In this document: in pieces, positions 34,771 to 43,752 of the stretch
Numbering within the stretch: position 1 is the first letter of the stretch
Layout of the letters: each line of letters begins with the position of its first letter
Assembly: GCA_963831605.1 (NCBI GenBank)
Contig: CAWHQR010000002.1
Span: 590,000 to 653,999, forward strand
DNA: 64,000 bases
Direction: 5' to 3'
Origin: DASUPK01 sp963831605
Lineage (GTDB): Bacteria; Actinomycetota; Thermoleophilia; Solirubrobacterales; 70-9
Program-made: the position numbers and the translations under genes
Notes under the pieces: model-generated
Database searches by the model: none
What the model saw: only the letters and a program-made list of their open reading frames with translations
What the model was told of the DNA's origin: nothing

Positions 34771-37572
34771 TCAGGAGGCTGTCTTGCGCCGCGCGGCGGC
34801 TTGCGCACTGAGCTCGGAGCGGCTGTGGACTTCGAGCTTGGGAAAGATGTGGGCGAGGTGGGTCTTGACCGTCGCCCGGGAGATGAACATCCGCTCGCCG
34901 ATCTCCGGGTTGGTGAGCCCTTCGGCGACCAGCTCGACCACCCTGGATTCAGTGGGGGTGAGCGATGCCCAGCCCCCGGGCGGGCGCTTGCGCGGGCCCC
35001 GTGCCCGGCGCGCCCACTCGAGCGCGTCTTCGATGGTCAGCTCTTCGCCCTGCCCCCGCGCAGCTTCGTATTTCTCTTCCCCGAGCTCCTCACGAAGCTT
35101 GGCTTCAATATCCGCCCAGTGCTGCGTCTCGGGCGGCACCCGCACGATGCCGATCTCGGCTCGAGCCTGCTCAGCGGCGGCGAATAGACGCACCGCGTCC
35201 TCGTCGGCGCCGAGCCCCGCCGCCACCTCGGCGAGCGCGTCCAGACTGCCTGGCACGTAGGTCGCGTGGCCGCCCTCGACGCGGACGTCGAGGGCGGCGA
35301 GCGCGTGCTGCTGAGCGTCCATCCACTCGCCGCGCGCGGCGGCCAGGCGGCCGAGAGTGAAGCTGGCCTGGCCGAACTGCCCGCCGCTCGCCTGCGCCTC
35401 GAGCGCGGCGGCATCGGCGCCGGCGTCCCCGAGCAGGCGCCGCGCCTCCGCGAGCAGGCAGAGCGCCCATGTCGTTGTCGCGGCGCCGCGCCCCTCCATC
35501 AGTGCGAGCAGGCCATCGAGCCGCTCGCGAGCCCGCTCGGGCCGGTCGGCGGCGAGCTCGGCGAAGGCGAGCGCGATCAACAGCAGTGGCACGGGATTGC
35601 CGGCGCCGAGCCTCAAGGTGTGTTCCAGCCGCCCCGGCAGGCGCTCGAGCGGACGCTCGGGCTCGCCCTGCCAAGAATCTGCAAGCCCCTCGACAACATC
35701 CGCGTTTGCCTCGAAGACCGGCTCCCCGATATCCGCCACCGCCGCCCGCACCCGCCCGATCGCCTCTCGTGCCTCGGCAAAACGACCGTCGACGTGCGCC
35801 GGCAGGGCGACGAACAGCCAGCGCCGGGCAATCTGGAGGGGGTCGCCGAGGCGCTCGGCCAGCGCGGCCACCTCCTCGTTGGCGCGGTTGGCCTGGGCGT
35901 GTTCGCCTTGGAACAGGTAGCTGAGAACCGTTGCCTGTTTAGAGAGAACGAGCGCCCGGTCGTCGCCCGCCGCCAGGGCGAGCTCGGCCGCGCGCGCGAG
36001 CTCGCCTCTCGCCGCGGACGGGTCCGTGAAGCTCATCGCGCTGCCGAGATCGCGGCGCGCCAGCGCGGCGGTCCGCTTGTCCCCGACCTCCTCCGCGAGC
36101 GCCAGCGCCTCGGTTGCGTACTCCTCCGCCGCCGCGAAGTCGCCCACCCAGAGGGTGAGGTCGGCGCGGCTTTCGATGGAGCGTGCGCGCAGCCCCGGCT
36201 CGCGGTCCCCACAGGCGTCCAGCGAGCGCGAGTGCACCAGCTCGGCTTCCGAGGAGCGACCGCGGGGACGCCACCAGCCACGGAGCGCCACGCAGAAGCG
36301 CAGGGCGAGTGGTGGTTCGCTCCACAGCGCGTAGTCGATGGCGGCCATCAGGTTCGCCGACTCGGGATCGAGGACCTCGAGCCACTCGAACTGGCGGCCG
36401 GTCTCGAGGTGAGGACGCGCTTCTTCGGCGAGGGCGAGAAAATGATCGCGGTGGCGGGTGCGCACCGCCTGCTCCTCGCCGGCCTCCGCCAGCCGCTCGA
36501 GCCCGTACTGGCGCACCGTCTCGAGCAGCCGGTAGCGCACGCCCCGATCTCGCTCGTCGGCAATCACGAGCGACTGGTCGAGCAGCGATCCGAGCAGGTC
36601 GAGCAGTCGATCGCGCTCCAGTCCGTCACCGGCGCAGACTTGCTCAACCTGCTCGAGGGTGAAACCACCCGTGAACACCGCCAGGCGACGCAGCAGCGTC
36701 TGCTCCTCGGCAGAGAGCAGGTCGTGGCTCCAGTCCAAGGACGCCCGCAGGGTCTGGTGGCGCTCCAGCGCGGTGCGCGGCCCGCCGGTGAGCAGGCGGA
36801 ACCGGTCCGAGAGACCGCTCGAGATCTGCTCCGTCGAGAGCATTCGCAGGCGTGCCGCCGCCAGCTCGATCGCGAGCGGTATCCCGTCCAGGTCGCGGCA
36901 CAGCCCGGCCACAGACTCGACGTTCTCGTCGGAGAGGGCGAAGCCGGGACTCACCTTGCGGGCGCGCTCGACGAATAGCCCCACCGCGTCAGAGTCGGCG
37001 AGCCCCTCGCCCTCCTCATCCGGAAGAGAGAGGGGCGGAACCCGCCAGTCTGTCTCGCCGGCGACGCCGAGCGGCGCTCGGCTGGTCGCCAGCACCGCGA
37101 TCTCCGGACAAGCTTGCAGAAGCGTCTCGACGACCTCGGCGCACGCCTCGAGCAGGTGCTCGCAGTTGTCCAGCACGACCATCGCCCGCCGCGAGGCCAG
37201 GTAGGCGCAGACGGCCTGAAGCTCAGTGAAGCCCGGCAGCGGTCGCACCCCCAGGGCCTCCGCCACCGTAGCCGCGACCAGCCGCTCCTCGGCGAGCGGC
37301 GCGAGGTCGACCCACCAGACGCCGTCGGGGAAGCGATCCGAGAGCTCCGAGGCGCACCGCAGCACAAGCCGCGTCTTGCCGCAGCCTCCGGGACCCGTCA
37401 CGGTCAGCAGCCGGGTTCCCGCCAGCTCCTGGCGTAGCTCGCCCAGCTCCTCCTCCCGGCCGACGAAGCTCGAGAGGGGGACCGGCAGGTTCGGTACGTC
37501 GGCGGCGTCCCCGACCGCGAGGGTCGTTGAATCGCCGCTGCCGTTCGATTCCTCCCCGCGAACGTGGGTCAT
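34771..37572 (-). CDS. NB-ARC ATPase transcriptional regulator with LuxR-type HTH
   Basis: A 933-residue signal-transduction ATPase (STAND class). The N-terminal ATPase has Walker A TVTGPGGCGKTRLVLR, Walker B MVVLDNCEHLL and VLATSRAPLG. A winged-helix and TPR-like helical middle of about 450 residues follows. The C-terminal LuxR DNA-binding domain (SLTPTESRVVELVAEGLTNP, then ATVKTHLAHIFPKL) is complete. The ATG at 37572 is used rather than the in-frame TTG at 37584. Targets are unknown; it is divergent from no gene and may regulate in trans. Confidence 0.92.
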   Translation of the reverse strand: MTHVRGEESNGSGDSTTLAVGDAADVPNLPVPLSSFVGREEELGELRQELAGTRLLTVTGPGGCGKTRLVLRCASELSDRFPDGVWWVDLAPLAEERLVAATVAEALGVRPLPGFTELQAVCAYLASRRAMVVLDNCEHLLEACAEVVETLLQACPEIAVLATSRAPLGVAGETDWRVPPLSLPDEEGEGLADSDAVGLFVERARKVSPGFALSDENVESVAGLCRDLDGIPLAIELAAARLRMLSTEQISSGLSDRFRLLTGGPRTALERHQTLRASLDWSHDLLSAEEQTLLRRLAVFTGGFTLEQVEQVCAGDGLERDRLLDLLGSLLDQSLVIADERDRGVRYRLLETVRQYGLERLAEAGEEQAVRTRHRDHFLALAEEARPHLETGRQFEWLEVLDPESANLMAAIDYALWSEPPLALRFCVALRGWWRPRGRSSEAELVHSRSLDACGDREPGLRARSIESRADLTLWVGDFAAAEEYATEALALAEEVGDKRTAALARRDLGSAMSFTDPSAARGELARAAELALAAGDDRALVLSKQATVLSYLFQGEHAQANRANEEVAALAERLGDPLQIARRWLFVALPAHVDGRFAEAREAIGRVRAAVADIGEPVFEANADVVEGLADSWQGEPERPLERLPGRLEHTLRLGAGNPVPLLLIALAFAELAADRPERARERLDGLLALMEGRGAATTTWALCLLAEARRLLGDAGADAAALEAQASGGQFGQASFTLGRLAAARGEWMDAQQHALAALDVRVEGGHATYVPGSLDALAEVAAGLGADEDAVRLFAAAEQARAEIGIVRVPPETQHWADIEAKLREELGEEKYEAARGQGEELTIEDALEWARRARGPRKRPPGGWASLTPTESRVVELVAEGLTNPEIGERMFISRATVKTHLAHIFPKLEVHSRSELSAQAAARRKTAS

Positions 37573-37625
37573 TGCCCGTACCAACGTATCGTCGGGAAGA
37601 CGACTAGGTCGACCCAGGCGGAGGG

Positions 37626-39032
37626 TCAGACCCCGGACACGACGGCGACGTCGCCTGACGAGACGGCGTCAGCCAAGCGCTGGTGGTCGAGCTCGTTTTG
37701 ATCGGCGTACGCCGCGGAGAAGCGCGCGATCGCCTTGTCGAAGTTCGAGCCTTTGCCCAGGTAGGCGGCGATCGCCAGCCGATCGCCGGAGCGGGCGTGC
37801 GCGCGGGCCAGGGACCACCCGCAGGCCCGCGTGTATGCGTGCAGGCCCGATTCGGTCATCACCGACAGGTCGATCGACGCCTTCCAGTCCCAGAGCTGGC
37901 GTACATAGAAGTCGTGCTCCTTGCCGTCGAGGCCCTCGCTTCGCTGCCAGCCCAGGAAAACGTCAAGCGCCGCATGTGAGATCCGCTGGCCACGGACGAC
38001 CCGCTCGCCGTGGTTTTCGAATTCGCTCGCGCCCAGGTAGGGCTCGAGCACCGACGCCCTCGCCTCCTTCGCCTGCAGGACGAGCGGGTCCTTCCCATCG
38101 CGGCCGACGAACAGGAATACCCAGGCGCGCGTGCCGACACTCCCAACGCCGACGACCTTGCGCGCCATGTCAACGAACCGGTACGTCCCGAAGAGGTAGT
38201 GCCGATCTTCGTCGAGGCTGGCGGCATACTCATCCAGGAGCTCCCGAACGTATTCGGTCTCGTCCCGAGCGTCGGCCGGGTCAAACAGCTCACGGAGCGG
38301 AACCAGCAGTGGTGGGACGCTGCGGAAGCGCAGCTCGCCGTCGACCCGCTCGGTGAGTTTCTTGACCGCTCGCAGGCTCGTCTTGCGCCGTGCCTTGGCG
38401 AACGGTTTCGCGAACACGATCCGGCCCTTCTTGCCCAGCTTCCCGCCGAAGCGATCGACCAGCTCACTGGCATTGAGGCGGTCGTACCAGACGTCCAGGT
38501 GGCTCTCGCCCGCAAAGCCGCGCATCCCCTCCCGGTATTCCCGCACGCAGGCGGCCACGATCGCCTGCCGACGGTCGGCCGGGAGCCCGACGTCGCGGCC
38601 GGCGATCTCGGCGCTGGCGGCCATCCGCTTGACGTCCCACTCCCACGGGCCGGGCAGCGTCTCGTCGAAGTCGTTCGGGCCGAAGACAAGTCTGCGGTCC
38701 TGAGCTGCAAATCCGCCGAAGTTCGAGACATGGGCATCGCCGCAGGCCTGCACGACAATCCCCGAATCCGGCGTCGCGGCGAGGTCGGCCGCCATCACGG
38801 CCGCCGCACCGCGGTAAAACGTGAACGGCGAGACGAGCATCCGCCCGTGCCGAATCGGGACGAGCTCCTGCACACGCGAGGCCGCCTGGGCACTGAGCAC
38901 CGCGACAGGATCGGGCCGGTCCGGCGCCGGGGACCACTCGCCGTGAGCTGACCGGGGAGTGTTGCGGCGGGCAGCTCGCCCACGCTCGGCGGACTCCCCG
39001 GACTGCAGCGTTGCATGAGCCGGGACGGCCAC
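37626..39032 (-). CDS. DUF2252 family protein
   Basis: About 468 residues matching DUF2252, a family related to kinase-fold proteins. Landmarks are RRNTPRSAHGEW at the N-terminus, FYRGAAAVMAADLA, CGDAHVSNFGGF (the CGDxHxxNFG motif that resembles a kinase catalytic loop), LVFGPNDFDETLPGPWEWDVKR, VVGVGSVGTRAWVFLF and LARAHARSGD. The biochemical role is unknown; ATP-dependent phosphotransfer is plausible. GTG 39032 is a compromise start: the frame stays open to 39131 but would overlap the protease gene more deeply. Confidence 0.85.
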   Translation of the reverse strand: MAVPAHATLQSGESAERGRAARRNTPRSAHGEWSPAPDRPDPVAVLSAQAASRVQELVPIRHGRMLVSPFTFYRGAAAVMAADLAATPDSGIVVQACGDAHVSNFGGFAAQDRRLVFGPNDFDETLPGPWEWDVKRMAASAEIAGRDVGLPADRRQAIVAACVREYREGMRGFAGESHLDVWYDRLNASELVDRFGGKLGKKGRIVFAKPFAKARRKTSLRAVKKLTERVDGELRFRSVPPLLVPLRELFDPADARDETEYVRELLDEYAASLDEDRHYLFGTYRFVDMARKVVGVGSVGTRAWVFLFVGRDGKDPLVLQAKEARASVLEPYLGASEFENHGERVVRGQRISHAALDVFLGWQRSEGLDGKEHDFYVRQLWDWKASIDLSVMTESGLHAYTRACGWSLARAHARSGDRLAIAAYLGKGSNFDKAIARFSAAYADQNELDHQRLADAVSSGDVAVVSGV

Positions 39033-39049
39033 GCGAACGCTGGACAACG

Positions 39050-39814
39050 CTACGGCAGACTCACGAAGTTCGCCAGGAACGAGCGTGCCGAGGGCGTGTC
39101 CAGGCGGTAGTCCACGTTCGTCGAGCGGCATGGGGAGTCCCCCGTGATCGTGGTCGCCGCGATCACCCTCGTCTCGCTTGCGCCGGCACCGAGGAAGTTC
39201 GGGCCGCCCGAATCTCCGAAGCAGGTGCCGCCGTCGCCGTGCGAGCCATTCTGCGAGATGCGCAGCCAGCTCTTCGTGATCGAGTTGAGCGTCCCCACAG
39301 CCACGTGACGCACGTCGTCGATCGGGAAGGTGTGCCCTCCGGGACCGTTCACCGCCTCGCCGGTGCCATAGCCGACGGAGGTGAACTTCTGGTCCTTGGG
39401 CAGCTTGTCGTTCGAGCCGGCCGCGGGCAGCAGGGCCGGCGCGATGCCGGGCGAGCTGTCGAGCACGATCACGGCTATGTCGTGCGGATCGCCCTGCGAC
39501 TGGCTGAACGCGGGGTCGGCATGCCAGGTGCCGGTGAACGTCGTCCCGGGGAACTTGAAGGCGGAGTCGAAGGTGACCTTGACCTGGGTGGCGCCGGGAA
39601 TCTCACAATGAGCCGCGGTCAGGAAAACCGTCGAGGAGATCAGCGTGCCGGTGCAGCGGGTCCAGGTGCCGTCGCTGTGGACCTGCGGGGCGAGCATCAT
39701 CCCCACCTCGGGATGCGCATTGCCGTCATTCGTGCCGTTCGTGATGGCCGCCGCGGGCGTCGCAACAACCAGCAGGGCGATGGTGGTCAATGTCCCCGCA
39801 ACCAGTTTCCGCAT
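39050..39814 (-). CDS. Secreted trypsin-like serine protease (S1)
   Basis: A 254-residue exported protease: signal peptide (VAGTLTTIALLVVATPAAA), then a chymotrypsin fold with catalytic His in VFLTAAHCE, Asp in DIAVIVLDSSPG and Ser in CFGDSGGPNFLG. The segment before the active Ser shows GDGGTCFGDSGG, suggesting broad rather than Arg/Lys-strict specificity. ATG 39814 follows AGGAGG at 7 bases, a strong ribosome site. The activation N-terminus ITNGTND suggests little or no propeptide. Confidence 0.92.
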   Translation of the reverse strand: MRKLVAGTLTTIALLVVATPAAAITNGTNDGNAHPEVGMMLAPQVHSDGTWTRCTGTLISSTVFLTAAHCEIPGATQVKVTFDSAFKFPGTTFTGTWHADPAFSQSQGDPHDIAVIVLDSSPGIAPALLPAAGSNDKLPKDQKFTSVGYGTGEAVNGPGGHTFPIDDVRHVAVGTLNSITKSWLRISQNGSHGDGGTCFGDSGGPNFLGAGASETRVIAATTITGDSPCRSTNVDYRLDTPSARSFLANFVSLP

Positions 39815-39880
39815 TACGTCCCTCCTGTGCCCCGTGCACCGGTTCCGAAACTTGCGGCGCGAGCATACTCCTCGCAAGGT

Positions 39881-41140
39881 CTAGTTGAAGGGGACGTTGA
39901 CCGGACCCGGCAGACGCCGGTAGACCGCGAAGAAGTCACGGTCGTCGGGGCTGAGGTAGCGGCTGGCGGACTGCATCGGATTCGGCCCGACTTCCGTCGG
40001 GCCCAGCCCGTGCCGATGGTCGTAGGTGATCAGGGTGTGCCACTCGGGGTTGATGTCGAACTCCATCGCGCGAACCGCGCCGGCGCGCTGGAGGATCTGG
40101 GCCAGTGTGGTGACCGTCTGGCTGTCGGCGGCCGCGTAGATCAGGTTGCCGCGGCGGTCGATCCCGACGCCGGTGCGCCAGACGCGGACGGAGTTGCCGA
40201 GCGTGTAGCCCCACTGTGAGCTGTCGTTGAGCGCCGGACTGAGGCGTCCGTTCCAGACGATCGGGGGGAGGCTCTGGCGGGACCAGGCGACGTCCGGTCC
40301 GGCGTTGGGGCCGCCGCTCCAGCGCACGATCGCGACCCGGCCGTCGCGGTACCCGAGAAGCGTGGCGTTGCCCTTTGCGAGTGGCTCGTTGACGAGGCCG
40401 TTGTCGGTGGAGCCGTTGTTCACGTCTCGGTAGATGAAACCGCTGTTGAACGTCGCCAGCAGTCGGGAGCGCTGGCTGTTCGGGATCATCGCCGGCCCGC
40501 GTACGGCGGCGCTCGGCGGCTCGTAGCGACCCGGATAGAACGCGAGCGCCGTGCGTGTGTGGTCGAACCAGGCCACGTAGGCGACGTTCCGTGGATAGTC
40601 GGTCTCGGGACGGAAGGTCGTCACCAGCACCGGTGAGCCCCCATTGACTGGCGGGCCGGTTGGCTTCCAGACCCCCTCGCCTCTGAGCGGATGCGCGAAG
40701 ACGGGCTTGATCCGCGGCGGCCAGGGTGCGTTGTTCCCTGACGCGTTCGCAGTCTGACCGGCCGGCGGCAGGTTGCTCAGCTGCGGGCCTCCCTTCGACG
40801 GCGCGTTCCACGTGTAGTAGGTGTGCTCGATCTGATCGACCACCTGATTGCCGAAGGGGACATCGGCCCTCACCCACTCAACGCTCCGCGCGAAGAACGG
40901 CATGCTCGATGGCCGCAGCATCCAGCGCGCATACGAATAGACCACCGGCGTGAGCAACACGACGATGCCGATCAGCGCCAGGATTCGCCGGCGTCGGCGC
41001 CTGAGCCGCAACTCGGCCTCGCGCCTCCGCTCGCGATGCCTCGCGATCCCGGCGAGCGTCTCCGAGCCCGACGTTGGGTCGGCCACATCCGGCAGATCAA
41101 TCACGGCAGAACCGGCGCCGGAGCGTCGCATCCGAGCCAT
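39881..41140 (-). CDS. Membrane-anchored phosphodiester glycosidase (NAGPA-domain) protein
   Basis: About 419 residues. An Arg-rich cytoplasmic stretch precedes one membrane helix (ILALIGIVVLLTPVVYSYA, about residues 55-73). The extracellular part carries a phosphodiester glycosidase (NAGPA) fold: LLATFNSGFIYRD, GRVAIVRWSGG, VGIDRRGNLIYAAAD and AMEFDINPEWHTLITYD are the family's four blocks. The enzyme type removes sugar-1-phosphodiester caps; here wall polymers are a likely substrate (inference). ATG 41140 (MARMRRSG) is chosen over an upstream in-frame start at 41167. Confidence 0.82.
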   Translation of the reverse strand: MARMRRSGAGSAVIDLPDVADPTSGSETLAGIARHRERRREAELRLRRRRRRILALIGIVVLLTPVVYSYARWMLRPSSMPFFARSVEWVRADVPFGNQVVDQIEHTYYTWNAPSKGGPQLSNLPPAGQTANASGNNAPWPPRIKPVFAHPLRGEGVWKPTGPPVNGGSPVLVTTFRPETDYPRNVAYVAWFDHTRTALAFYPGRYEPPSAAVRGPAMIPNSQRSRLLATFNSGFIYRDVNNGSTDNGLVNEPLAKGNATLLGYRDGRVAIVRWSGGPNAGPDVAWSRQSLPPIVWNGRLSPALNDSSQWGYTLGNSVRVWRTGVGIDRRGNLIYAAADSQTVTTLAQILQRAGAVRAMEFDINPEWHTLITYDHRHGLGPTEVGPNPMQSASRYLSPDDRDFFAVYRRLPGPVNVPFN

Positions 41141-41349
41141 GCGCAAAACGTAGGCCTGACGAACCAAAGCAGGCTAAAGCGGCTATGAGAATGCGCTTAG
41201 GCCCATGCGCGCTTGAACGAGCCAGGTCGAAGGCCGGACGATGCCAGGCTCTCCGCCCCCTCTCATCAAATCCTTCGGAAGTTTTTCTCCCGCCTTTCAG
41301 GAGCGGGAGGAGGATCACTCCGACAATCACCGGCGCTTGGAGGCATCAG
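41141..41349. other. Intergenic leader before small ORF
   Basis: Together with 41539-41721 this forms a stretch of about 580 bases without a confident gene except the small ORF between. A hairpin at 41287-41309 (CTCCCGC and GCGGGAG arms) has no T tail in either direction. I see no other structure. Confidence 0.4.
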
Positions 41350-41538
41350 ATGAGCAGTCAGCACACCAACCGAGATGACCACTACCTCGCCGCCCAGATC
41401 CGGCTGGACGCACATCGAGCCTGGCGGAGACCGAGGTCGCCCTCCCGACTGACCGTGGACAGGAAACAGAAGTACGGCCGGGTCAGGAATGGGGCGATCC
41501 CCCGCGGGCATCTCCCCCGAGGCGCGCTTGCCGCCTAA
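41350..41538 (+). CDS. Possible small basic protein of unknown function
   Basis: A 62-codon ORF starting ATG at 41350 with GGAGG 6 bases upstream, a near-ideal ribosome site. The product (MSSQHTNRDDHYLAAQIRLD at the start, then an Arg-rich tail with RLTVDRKQKYG) has no recognisable family. The downstream 180 bases hold nothing obvious. The good ribosome site is the main support; the Arg-rich composition could equally be a high-GC chance frame. Confidence 0.35.
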   Translation: MSSQHTNRDDHYLAAQIRLDAHRAWRRPRSPSRLTVDRKQKYGRVRNGAIPRGHLPRGALAA

Positions 41539-41721
41539 CCGAGCTCCAGGCGGTGATCGTCGCAATCGGCGCGATCGCCGAACTCGATCATGAGCAGGTG
41601 GTCCGCTCGGTTCATCGGCGGTCGCTTTGCGCCGGTCGGGACCCTAATCGAACGCGCGTCGACAGGTCAAAGCTTGCGGACATCTCTCCATCGGAAGCCG
41701 CCACGCCACCGTCAGACGGGC

Positions 41722-42681
41722 TCAGGCATCGTCCTTCGTCCGGAGGGACGGGACAGGCGGGTCGTCGAGGAGGTCGACCGTCGGTACGAAGAACAGGTTG
41801 CCCGTGACCGCGGTGGAGAAGTCGAGGATCCGGTCGGTGTTGCCCGGCGGTTTGCCGATGAACATGTTCTGGAGCATCTCCTCGATCACCGCGGGCGTTC
41901 GGGCGTACCCGATGAAATAGGTCCCGAACTCATCCGCGCCGACCTTCCCGAAGGGCATGTTGACACGCACGATCTGGCGCTCGTCCCCGTGTTCGTCGAC
42001 GATCGTGTTCAGTGCGACGTGCGAGTCGGCGGGCTTCTGATCGTCGGGCATTTCGATGTCGTCGAGCTTCGTCCGGCCCACCGCCCGCTCCTGTTCTGAG
42101 ACCGGGAGCGCTTCCCACGCTTCGATGTCGTGCACGTACTTCTGAACGATGACGTAGCTGCCACCTGCGAACTCCGCGTCCTCATCGCCGATCAGGACCG
42201 CAGCCGGCGCGGCCTTGCCTTCGGGATTCTCCGTGCCGTCGACAAAGCCGAGCAGGTCACGCTCGTCGAAGGAGCGGAACCCGTGCACCTCGTCCACGAC
42301 TCGTGCGAGGCCGCGGAGCCGGACGGTCAGGCGCTTGGCGAGCTCGAAGCAGAGGTCCATCCGATGGGCGCGGATGTGGAAGAGCAGGTCCCCCGCCGTT
42401 GCGGGGGCCGTGTGCTTGTCGCCCGTGAGCTCCTGAAACGGATGGAGCTCGGCCGGTCGCGGCTCACCGAAGACCCGATCCCAGGCCCGAGCGCCGACGC
42501 CCACTACGCAGCTCAGTTCTCCCTCGGGGAGCCGGAAGCCGACCGATCGCTTCAACCCGGTGACCTCCGAGAGCAGATCCGGAAGCCCGTCCTCCTCCCC
42601 CTCCTCCAGGACCACGGTGAGGAAGATCGCCGCTTCGGTGATCGGAGACAGGATGGGCTGCGGGTCAGCCGAGCGGCTCAT
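41722..42681 (-). CDS. Dyp-type heme peroxidase
   Basis: A 319-residue dye-decolourising peroxidase without signal peptide. The distal motif LLGFVDGTENP (GxxDG, about residues 145-152) carries the catalytic Asp. The proximal His lies in ADSHVALNTI, and the heme-contacting Arg in IVRVNMPFG. FIGYARTPAVIEEML and LFFVPTVDLLDD complete the fold. Length and motif spacing fit the B-type group, often encapsulin cargo; no encapsulin gene is in view and no obvious cargo tail is seen. It lies 78 bases after the mogA stop. Confidence 0.93.
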   Translation of the reverse strand: MSRSADPQPILSPITEAAIFLTVVLEEGEEDGLPDLLSEVTGLKRSVGFRLPEGELSCVVGVGARAWDRVFGEPRPAELHPFQELTGDKHTAPATAGDLLFHIRAHRMDLCFELAKRLTVRLRGLARVVDEVHGFRSFDERDLLGFVDGTENPEGKAAPAAVLIGDEDAEFAGGSYVIVQKYVHDIEAWEALPVSEQERAVGRTKLDDIEMPDDQKPADSHVALNTIVDEHGDERQIVRVNMPFGKVGADEFGTYFIGYARTPAVIEEMLQNMFIGKPPGNTDRILDFSTAVTGNLFFVPTVDLLDDPPVPSLRTKDDA

Positions 42682-42759
42682 TGAGCGACGGTGTAGAGGA
42701 TGACGGCACGCATAGATCCATCCTCGCTATTCCGGTTCGCCTACGCAAGGCTCATTCAC

Positions 42760-43239
42760 TCAGTGCGCGCTGCGCTTGCCCGCAAGCAGCTCCAATGCAT
42801 GTGGAAGCGCTGCACCGATTGCCTCACCGGCCTCACCGATGCTCTTCGGGCTGCCAGGGAAGTTCACGATCAGAGTGGCGCCCCGGATGCCGGCGACTCC
42901 CCGAGAGAGCATCCAATGACGGGTGTGCGGCCGCGATGCCGCCCGCATCGCCTCGGCGATACCCGGCGCCTCACGCTCGATCACTGACCGCGTCGCCTCG
43001 GGAGTCAGGTCGTTGGGGCTGAAACCGGTCCCTCCCGTGGTGAGCACCAGATCGCAGGCGTCCTCGTCGGCCCAGTGGACCAGGCGTTCGGCGACCAGCT
43101 CCCGATCGTCCCGGAGCACCTCGCGCCCGACGACCTCGATCCCAAGCGTGGACGCGAAGTCCGCCAGCGCATCGCCGCTTTCGTCGGCTCCGTCCCCCGC
43201 CGCCCGCGACGTCGAGATCGTGAGGATTGCGGCCCGCAC
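42760..43239 (-). CDS. mogA: Molybdopterin adenylyltransferase, MogA/MoaB family
   Basis: Adenylates molybdopterin before molybdenum insertion. The 159-residue protein shows LVLTTGGTGFSPNDLTPEAT, the TGGTG-S motif of the family, and IRGATLIVNFPGSPKSIGEA, the substrate-binding C-terminal motif. It is the last gene of the cofactor operon, 3 bases after moaC. MogA and MoaB are hard to tell apart by eye; function is expected to be the same. Confidence 0.88.
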   Translation of the reverse strand: MRAAILTISTSRAAGDGADESGDALADFASTLGIEVVGREVLRDDRELVAERLVHWADEDACDLVLTTGGTGFSPNDLTPEATRSVIEREAPGIAEAMRAASRPHTRHWMLSRGVAGIRGATLIVNFPGSPKSIGEAGEAIGAALPHALELLAGKRSAH

Positions 43240-43242
43240 CGC

Positions 43243-43752
43243 TCAGGACCCGCCGACGCCCTCGTCGCTGACCCCCGATTGACGGCGCCATTCTCCGCTT
43301 CGTCCGCCGGATTTCTCGATCAGCGAGATCCTCTCGATCGTGACCCCGCGCTCGATGCCCTTGACCATGTCGTAGACCGTCAGCGCGGCTACGGCACAGG
43401 CCGTCATCGCCTCCATCTCCACCCCGGTCTGACCGACGATCCTCGCCTCGGACGTGAGCACCACGAGGCCCGCGGTCGCGTCGATGCGCGCCTCGACGCC
43501 GACGAAGGTGAGCGCCAGTGGATGGGCAAGTGGGATCAGGTCCGGCGTTCGCTTGGCCGCCTGGATCCCCGCCAGCCGAGCCGTCCCGATCACGTCACCC
43601 TTCCGCGAATCGCCCCTCGCAACCGTCGCCGCCGTCTCAGGCGACATCCGCACGAGGGCCTCGGCTCTGGCGAATCGCTCGGTGACCTCCTTGTCCCCCA
43701 CGTCGACCATCCGGGCCGCGCCATCGTCGTCGAGATGCGGCAGGTCGCTCAA
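43243..43752 (-). CDS. moaC: Cyclic pyranopterin monophosphate synthase MoaC
   Basis: Second step of molybdenum cofactor synthesis, after MoaA: rearranges the MoaA product to cyclic pyranopterin monophosphate. The 169-residue protein has ARMVDVGDKEVTERFARA, KGDVIGTARLAGIQAAKRT, LIPLAHPL, TGVEMEAMTACAVAALTVYD and ISLIEKSGGRSG, all classic. A 15-residue C-terminal extension (QSGVSDEGVGGS) is non-conserved. It overlaps the moaDE stop by 4 bases. Confidence 0.96.
   Translation of the reverse strand: MSDLPHLDDDGAARMVDVGDKEVTERFARAEALVRMSPETAATVARGDSRKGDVIGTARLAGIQAAKRTPDLIPLAHPLALTFVGVEARIDATAGLVVLTSEARIVGQTGVEMEAMTACAVAALTVYDMVKGIERGVTIERISLIEKSGGRSGEWRRQSGVSDEGVGGS

Noticed and set aside
35266..36978. 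A long plus-strand frame (570 codons) opposite the LuxR-type regulator.
   Set aside because: High-GC mirror frame; composition is Arg/Glu/Gln-rich without motifs, while the minus strand has clear NB-ARC and LuxR domains.
41287..41309. Hairpin CTCCCGC/GCGGGAG as a transcription terminator.
   Set aside because: No T tail follows it on either strand; the T run lies on the wrong side.
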